From Anaerovirgula multivorans (GTDB taxonomy: Bacteria > Bacillota > Clostridia > Peptostreptococcales > Natronincolaceae), in contig NZ_FZOJ01000006.1 in assembly GCF_900188145.1 (NCBI RefSeq), positions 1-64,000 of the forward strand: a DNA stretch of 64,000 nucleotides, written 5' to 3'. How positions within the stretch are numbered: position 1 is the first letter of the stretch; each line of letters begins with the position of its first letter. The notes under the pieces are model-generated. The model was not told the DNA's origin and searched no databases. It was given only the letters and a program-made list of their open reading frames with translations. The position numbers and the translations under genes were made by a program. Below are positions 58,352 to 64,000 of the stretch, piece by piece.

Positions 58352-59479
58352 TCAACCTACCGATCCTGAAACTATATTAAGCCCAAAGTAAAACTCTGGA
58401 ACTGCTGACTCTAACTCAGTTGCCCTTCTAACTCTAAGGTAAAAGCTCTTTTCTCCTAAAGCAGGTATGCTGCCTAATGCTGCGATGTTGCTAAAATTAC
58501 TACCGTCTACTGAAACAGAAACGAACTGATTATAATGGTCTGTGTCTTTATGCATAGAAGGTTCTATACTTACGCTATTAAAAATAGCACTGTGTGGATT
58601 TTTAACTGTCATAGCTATATCCCTGAACTCAGTAGTGCCTGAACCTGCCACTGAGTTCAGATACCCAAGAAACTCCTCTTCGTTAGCATCTACCCTTTTG
58701 TAAACACCGTCCTTGTCTGTGTAATATAAATCAAGGCTTAACTGAAACCTAAACTCATCCCCGCCCCACAATTCTCTGTTACTCTCGTCCTGTAGTATTG
58801 AGTTACCCTCCCACTTAAATTTACCTGTGACAGGTATTCCTAATAACGACAAATCAAAAGCTGTGGGGTAGTGAGCTGAATTAGTTTTTTCTGTTACCTC
58901 GTTACCATCTTCGTCAAGTAGTTTTAGCTTAGTACCTGCTGGTGGGTTCTCTATATACACGTTCACACTTCTGAATATCCTTACGTAGTCCACCAACAAG
59001 TGTTCAGTACTACCATCTACGAATAATCCAATCTTGGGAGAAACCTCACCGAAATTTTGGGTACCCACTAGTTGCCATGTCTTACCATCCTTCGACCAGT
59101 AGCCTGTGTAGACATTATAGTCCCTTACTAACCTTAGCCATGGGTAGGTGTTGGCAATACCTTTATCTACGTCAAAATATTCTTCTAGAGCAATGAAATT
59201 GTTCGCATCCGAGTATATCACTATGCCACCTATCTCACCCGCCTGAGTGGGGTTATAGGTATTCTTTACATCCATCACAAAGCGTTTTTCTTCTGTTAAC
59301 TGATTAAAGAACAGATATAGTGGTGTACCCCCGCCCTCAAGATGAAGACGGGTGCCATCCGTATAGTACCTACTAGGGACATTGGGAGAAGCCTCCCATT
59401 GGTCACCTAGAGAACTCGAAAAATCCGATTGATATATAAAACCCGACTTTAGTTTTGTCACTATCGCCACACTAACCAC
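58352..59479 (-). CDS. Tail protein with DUF1349/concanavalin-like domain
   Basis: Residues about 15-170 form a concanavalin-like (DUF1349-type) domain: SDFSSSLGDQWEASPN, GGIVIYSDANNFIALEEYF, WLRLVRDYNVYTGYWSKDG, TWQLVGTQNF. A second half has further beta domains. Such folds bind glycans or mediate adhesion. The start is GTG 59479 near GGTAGGTGG. The protein belongs to the adhesin-rich tail cluster. Confidence 0.65.
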   Translation of the reverse strand: MVSVAIVTKLKSGFIYQSDFSSSLGDQWEASPNVPSRYYTDGTRLHLEGGGTPLYLFFNQLTEEKRFVMDVKNTYNPTQAGEIGGIVIYSDANNFIALEEYFDVDKGIANTYPWLRLVRDYNVYTGYWSKDGKTWQLVGTQNFGEVSPKIGLFVDGSTEHLLVDYVRIFRSVNVYIENPPAGTKLKLLDEDGNEVTEKTNSAHYPTAFDLSLLGIPVTGKFKWEGNSILQDESNRELWGGDEFRFQLSLDLYYTDKDGVYKRVDANEEEFLGYLNSVAGSGTTEFRDIAMTVKNPHSAIFNSVSIEPSMHKDTDHYNQFVSVSVDGSNFSNIAALGSIPALGEKSFYLRVRRATELESAVPEFYFGLNIVSGSVG

Positions 59480-59510
59480 CTACCTACCTTTAGTATAGGT
59501 ACAAACTTGC

Positions 59511-62500
59511 TTAGGTAAACAGCCAAATCTTCTTACCTATAGAACAACCTTCAATAACTGGCTCGTACTCAAAGGTAAATATCTGACACTTGTCAGACTC
59601 TTCCTCTAGCAGTACAATGTTTACGTTATATGACTCTTCCGCCCCCACAAATTTGTAACCATCATATTCTTTTTTGCTTACTGTATAAACTCCGGGCATA
59701 AGATTAAACAGATACTCCGTTTCCAGAAGCTGGCTTGTTGTTACATCAATATGCTGTACTTCTATACAATCGAGTACTGGATCTTTAATGGTAGTACGCT
59801 TATACTTAAACTCAACTTCGGCACAAACATCATCTTTTGGCACATACATACTTTTTGAAGCATCGTCCCGCAACTCGTAGTGGTTTATTGTAATAGCTTC
59901 AAATGTACGATTACCTTCTTTAAGATCTTTAAATTCTTGTCTCAGTAAAACTTGACCAGTATCTATATCCACATGCCGTACTATTGCACAACCTTCGGCT
60001 GGTAGTAAGTCTAAAAGACATCCTATTAGGGCTTCTACACACTTATCCCCGCCCTTTGGTTCGCAGTAAGGTGTAACCATTACATCATCACATACCCAAT
60101 TAGTTAAGCGCAACCAGTTAATTTTTGCATAGTCCCATGTGTAATCATCATTATCATTCTGAAAAACCCATCTGTATTTATTTAAGCCTTTATTGACCGG
60201 ATGTGCTACCTCGCCGCTTTTCTCGTGCTCTAAACTATTCTTAAGTGCGCCATTAATATAAAAGTCTAACTTACTTGAGAACGGACTAGCAACTAGCTCG
60301 TAGCAACCTTCTACGACAAAATTGTTTATAACGAACAACGTCCTGAAGTCAATACCATTTAATACCTCGCCTTTTTGTTCTGTAGAGATGGATACTTCAA
60401 AGCTATCAGGTAAGCCATCAAAATGAAACTCATATACTCCCTCGTCTGTATACGTCTCCGTCATACCGTCTACATCTACAGTTATGTTACTTCCACTACA
60501 GCCCCCACCATATATTGGCTCATACTCATATAACCTAAAATTAATTGCCTCAAATCTTGAATCCTTGTACTCTTTCACCTTTTCGTAGTCATATCCGTCT
60601 ATCCAGAACATGCCATTAAAGAACTCGAAAAGAGGCATACCCTCACACTCGTTCATAATGTTTTCAGTGTGGTAAGAGAATGTTAACTCCACAGGATCAT
60701 CGAAAGGATTAGTAACATCCAGTTCTATCCTACCGCCGTCAAAGAGTATATCATCATGCCTATTCTTAAAATAACTGTTTGCACCAGAGCTACTTGAGCT
60801 CACATTATCTAAAAATAGTCTTATACCATCTGGATAGCACATGCCGTCCTGTAAGTGATCGCCTAGTGTACCTTCTTTGTGTCTCTCTACCTTAATAGCA
60901 TCTAACCACAACCATCTACCTACTTGAACATTGTCCTGTGCTTTAAACGTGTCGGGACTAGGGGTTTTTAGAAAGTCAGCTAGGTCAGCTACCTTGAACT
61001 CCGCCCCCTTATAGTCAGCAGGTATATCTGTTATAGGGACTTCTTGTAATTGTTCTGTGAGAGTTAATCCACTTAATGTGAACCCGCCCCCCTTATCCTT
61101 TATCCCGCCCGCAGTACCAAAATCCTTCATCAGATAGTATACAACTCTGTAAGTCTTATCAGTAGGCACAGTAAAGTTTATATGCTGCCCCATTACCTCT
61201 CCGTAGGTATTTTCACTTATTACATTATTAGTACTAAGGTCTATTACCTTTACTAATACTTGTGTATTATCCTTCGCTGTTTGCTGTGCTGTGCCTAGTA
61301 TATTTAAGCTGTACTTGACAGAGCCATAAAAATTTATACCATTTGCGTCCTTGTTCATATCTTCGTAGGTATCTTCAAGCTCCAAAACCAACCCGTACTC
61401 CCCCGCCTGCATATTATTATAAGACTTGCTTATCTTGCCGGGGTCACATAATGTACTAGGGTTGACAGAGACACAACCTATATTTCCGTTTACATCTATA
61501 ATTGTGTCTACTATTTTCCAGTCCAGGCCATCATATTTTACAAGATGTACTTTAAATATTCCCCGCCCAAAAGAGTCACCTAACTGCCTCAGATATGTGT
61601 TATAATCAATATCCAAGTCGAACCTATGAGAGTCTATGGTCCATATGTCTATTGCTTTATATGCAATATCATTATCTCTGTGTGGTGTGGAGGTTGAGTC
61701 AAAGGTTATATACCCCCCACCATTAATTTTTTGCTGACCGTAGTTGTAGCCATAACCGCTATAGACGGACAGAAACTCACTGTAGCTTATGGGGCCATAA
61801 CTAGACGAGGCGATATCCCTGTAAACTACTGCGCCATCATGATAAGCGTGGTGAGATACTCCGTCGTAGTATACGAAGTCCCCGCCATAGTCAACAGTAC
61901 TCTTACTCACAGGGTTATATATTCGGCCAGCCTCGCTATCATAGTCAAACTTAGTTGTAACATTAAATGCTCTGTAATAAGGAACGTGTGCGACAGACCC
62001 TCCAGATAGCGGAATGTGAACCAACCCATCCTTTATCTCAATGTTCTGCGAACCATTACTGCCATCACTGAGGTATATTCCTGCGTCACTTAAATCCCCA
62101 GCAGTCACCTCACTTAGGAGCTTTGTAAGTGTTGGGTATGTTTTATTAAATGTAGCGTATACCTTAGATGCGTGGGAGAGTACTGATGCATCATTACCCT
62201 CATAAATTAGTGAATAGAAGTATTGCAACGTTTTAGGGTCACGTAAAAACATTAGATATTGCCTACCCTGTGAATCAGTAAACACTACACTGTTATCTCC
62301 AACCCAATCCAGTCCATGTATTTTATCTACAATACTTCTAACATGTGTTCTGGACTCTTGCCAACTCATATGGTCTATTGACTGTACAATACCGTTAGCA
62401 GAGTCTCTAGGCGTGACCACGTTACTGCTCCTACCTGTCCATGCGTTACCCTGCGTAGAACTTGTGCTACTTGAACCGTTATTGCTTCCGTAAGAAGATG

Positions 62501-62621
62501 GTTGCCTCACTATCTTGTGTGTGCCTGCAACCTGACCTCGTGTCACTGTACTACCATCAGCCTTCTTATACTCTATAATTCCTGCGTCCATTACTTCCTT
62601 GATAGTAGGATAACGAGCCAT
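59511..62621 (-). CDS. Large modular tail/adhesin protein with C-terminal MucBP-like repeats
   Basis: The 1036-residue protein opens with a low-complexity, Ser/Asn-rich linker (SSYGSNNGSSS near 41-51) and then several beta domains. The C-terminal 150 residues hold two repeats of the MucBP type (GCAIVRHVDIDTGQVLL and IEVQHIDVTTSQLLETEYLF, each followed by a GY/YEL-type turn). Twenty or so Cys are scattered through the second half, unusual in phage proteins. ATG 62621 follows AGGTGGTGG. Adhesion to the cell envelope is likely. Confidence 0.62.
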   Translation of the reverse strand: MARYPTIKEVMDAGIIEYKKADGSTVTRGQVAGTHKIVRQPSSYGSNNGSSSTSSTQGNAWTGRSSNVVTPRDSANGIVQSIDHMSWQESRTHVRSIVDKIHGLDWVGDNSVVFTDSQGRQYLMFLRDPKTLQYFYSLIYEGNDASVLSHASKVYATFNKTYPTLTKLLSEVTAGDLSDAGIYLSDGSNGSQNIEIKDGLVHIPLSGGSVAHVPYYRAFNVTTKFDYDSEAGRIYNPVSKSTVDYGGDFVYYDGVSHHAYHDGAVVYRDIASSSYGPISYSEFLSVYSGYGYNYGQQKINGGGYITFDSTSTPHRDNDIAYKAIDIWTIDSHRFDLDIDYNTYLRQLGDSFGRGIFKVHLVKYDGLDWKIVDTIIDVNGNIGCVSVNPSTLCDPGKISKSYNNMQAGEYGLVLELEDTYEDMNKDANGINFYGSVKYSLNILGTAQQTAKDNTQVLVKVIDLSTNNVISENTYGEVMGQHINFTVPTDKTYRVVYYLMKDFGTAGGIKDKGGGFTLSGLTLTEQLQEVPITDIPADYKGAEFKVADLADFLKTPSPDTFKAQDNVQVGRWLWLDAIKVERHKEGTLGDHLQDGMCYPDGIRLFLDNVSSSSSGANSYFKNRHDDILFDGGRIELDVTNPFDDPVELTFSYHTENIMNECEGMPLFEFFNGMFWIDGYDYEKVKEYKDSRFEAINFRLYEYEPIYGGGCSGSNITVDVDGMTETYTDEGVYEFHFDGLPDSFEVSISTEQKGEVLNGIDFRTLFVINNFVVEGCYELVASPFSSKLDFYINGALKNSLEHEKSGEVAHPVNKGLNKYRWVFQNDNDDYTWDYAKINWLRLTNWVCDDVMVTPYCEPKGGDKCVEALIGCLLDLLPAEGCAIVRHVDIDTGQVLLRQEFKDLKEGNRTFEAITINHYELRDDASKSMYVPKDDVCAEVEFKYKRTTIKDPVLDCIEVQHIDVTTSQLLETEYLFNLMPGVYTVSKKEYDGYKFVGAEESYNVNIVLLEEESDKCQIFTFEYEPVIEGCSIGKKIWLFT

Positions 62622-64000
62622 TTAACTACCACCACCTAACTGTAAATATTCAAATACGACATTAGACGTACCACTAGGTACATCTAGATTCTTAACTTTT
62701 TTACCTGACATAGAAAATTCGCTCTCTTTGGTACTGAACAACAACTGTCTTGCCCCCCCGCCAAAGTAAGCATAGACATTTAACTGATCGCCATACTGAA
62801 ATCTAGCACCATACTCAAAAGATAGCCTATCCACGTATCCACTGGGTGGAGTGCTGGGCAAATCTACTTTCATCGTGTGACGTATGAAGTCTTTATCGAA
62901 TAACTGTGACTTGCTGACACCATCAACTATTACAACTCCGTCACCTGATCCGCCAGTGCCAAAAAACTGAAATATATCTACCCACTCCCAAGCATATTGT
63001 TCAGCATAGGAGAAGTCTAGCGTTACACTTGAGTCAAAGGTAAAGTGCTCTATGTTATTCAAAGCGTTACTCTCCATCTGATCATTGAAGTACTCCAATA
63101 ATACAACTTCGGTAGCTAGTACCTCGTCTATCTCAGTAAGGGTGTCACTATCTATATAAGGTATAGTATTAAATGGAAGGTAAAACCTGAAGTCGTCACC
63201 TGGCATTAGTCTTACTGTAAACTCACCAAGAATATCACCTGATGATACCCAAGTGGTTTTTGAGGTTAGCTTCCCAGTATTTAACAGTAAATCTAAACCA
63301 CGTTCCCCGCCCACCAATTTCTGGCTGTAAGACTGCCTTAGACCTAGGTTGTCTGACGCGTAATTAAAAATGTTGCTTACTTTATCCATCTCTGTTGGTA
63401 GGTAGTTACCATGATCTCCATCCACATACAGACTACTATAAAACTGAACAGGTGACTGTATACTGCCACTGGTATCAACTGAGCCTGCCACGAACTCAAC
63501 TAAGGTAGTGTCATCGTGTAAGTGTACTGGTACTAGACTCCTATCGCCCTCGCCTCCATAGAATCTTTCCACAAAATCGCCATTCGAGTAAACATCAACA
63601 AACTCGTCCTCGTTCAACTGATTACTAGTGTCAAAGTATAAGTAAGCATTACTGGGCGCGGCTAGGATGAACATGCCGTAACCATAATCAGCTACAGGGT
63701 AACTAGCGGAAGGTATATCTAAAACCAAAGACCCATCGAAACTCCATAAACCACTAAGCTCTACACCGCTTGGCACGATATTTTTTAACTCTGTGCTATA
63801 ATCATAAGGTATGCGAGAAGGACATATTATCTCCACCTCCCCCGCCACGGACAACCTGTTCATACCTAGCGACTCTATGTTATACGTTATAGTAGCATTA
63901 TCCTCTGGTGTAGCGTAAGATTTGCTTAGCACCCGCCACCCATCACCATACTCAGGTGTAATAATTACATGTATATCACCATATGTGTCAGCCTCCCATC
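62622..64000 (-). CDS. Tail/structural protein, truncated at the right edge
   Basis: The frame stays open from the stop at 62622 to the window edge, so the GTG at 63932 is not a convincing start; upstream residues (ADTYGDIHVIITPEYGDGW) join smoothly. At least 459 residues are visible, beta-rich, with a repeated hydrophobic pattern typical of tail fibre or baseplate proteins. I do not recognise a family. Its stop is directly followed by the ATG of the large adhesin gene, so the operon continues to the right. Confidence 0.65.
   Translation of the reverse strand, partial: WEADTYGDIHVIITPEYGDGWRVLSKSYATPEDNATITYNIESLGMNRLSVAGEVEIICPSRIPYDYSTELKNIVPSGVELSGLWSFDGSLVLDIPSASYPVADYGYGMFILAAPSNAYLYFDTSNQLNEDEFVDVYSNGDFVERFYGGEGDRSLVPVHLHDDTTLVEFVAGSVDTSGSIQSPVQFYSSLYVDGDHGNYLPTEMDKVSNIFNYASDNLGLRQSYSQKLVGGERGLDLLLNTGKLTSKTTWVSSGDILGEFTVRLMPGDDFRFYLPFNTIPYIDSDTLTEIDEVLATEVVLLEYFNDQMESNALNNIEHFTFDSSVTLDFSYAEQYAWEWVDIFQFFGTGGSGDGVVIVDGVSKSQLFDKDFIRHTMKVDLPSTPPSGYVDRLSFEYGARFQYGDQLNVYAYFGGGARQLLFSTKESEFSMSGKKVKNLDVPSGTSNVVFEYLQLGGGS

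Overview
The window comes from a low-GC Gram-positive bacterium, most likely a Clostridia-type member of the Bacillota. This rests on the AT-rich sequence, strong AGGAGG-type ribosome binding sites, a LexA box of the Bacillus/Clostridium type (GAAC-N4-GTTC), and proteins that read as Firmicutes families. The species cannot be named from the sequence. Two mobile regions lie back to back, separated by one chromosomal tRNA-Pro(GGG) gene at 23675-23751.

Region 1 (1-23.6 kb) is a defence island. It holds an AbiEi/AbiEii toxin-antitoxin pair (662-2085) behind a 13-bp inverted-repeat operator. Next is a complete DNA phosphorothioation system: restriction genes dptF-dptG-dptH run leftward (10706-2284) and modification genes dndB-C-D-E-A run rightward (11027-17000) from a shared 320-bp divergent promoter region. 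DndA, C, D and E replace a backbone oxygen with sulfur, DndB is the usual accessory/regulatory protein, and DptFGH attack unmodified DNA. To the right the island decays: a truncated, frameshifted SMC-like ATPase, an IS30-type transposase remnant, and a tyrosine integrase that has lost its N-terminus. The integrase is also split inside its DLRH-T motif by a 3.47-kb element with three tyrosine recombinases (a RIT, recombinase-in-trio, element), itself degenerate. The integrase tail ends about 95 bp from the 3' end of tRNA-Pro, as expected for an element integrated at that tRNA.

Region 2 (23.8-64 kb, running off the right edge) is a tailed-phage genome, probably a prophage, almost all on the minus strand. 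From left to right it has a large serine recombinase with a possible directionality factor; a sigma factor, HU-like protein and nucleotide metabolism (dTMP kinase, dUTPase, B12-dependent ribonucleotide reductase); recombination genes (RecA, PD-(D/E)XK nucleases, RuvC-like resolvase, methylase); replication genes (family A polymerase, single-strand binding protein, primase, DnaB-like helicase) with a second sigma factor; a tyrosine recombinase on the plus strand; and a long tail or adhesin cluster rich in carbohydrate-binding-type domains. No capsid, portal, terminase or lysis gene is visible; they presumably lie to the right. Two plus-strand genes with their own promoters, a secreted protein (26139) and a zinc-ribbon/RDD membrane protein (42038), look like lysogenic conversion cargo.

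The clearest unexplained structure is in the phage early region. Seven copies of one minus-strand promoter-like element (TTAACTTTT, 12 bp, GGTAAGTA-type box, always a 17-bp spacer) each head a transcription unit, several directly after a terminator. Because the phage carries two sigma factors, I infer a private transcription programme. The primase/sigma unit also has two near-consensus vegetative promoters, one with a LexA box between its -35 and -10. Other points are a strongly strand-biased GGCGGG word through the phage, and a module of about 80 residues shared by four adjacent tail proteins.
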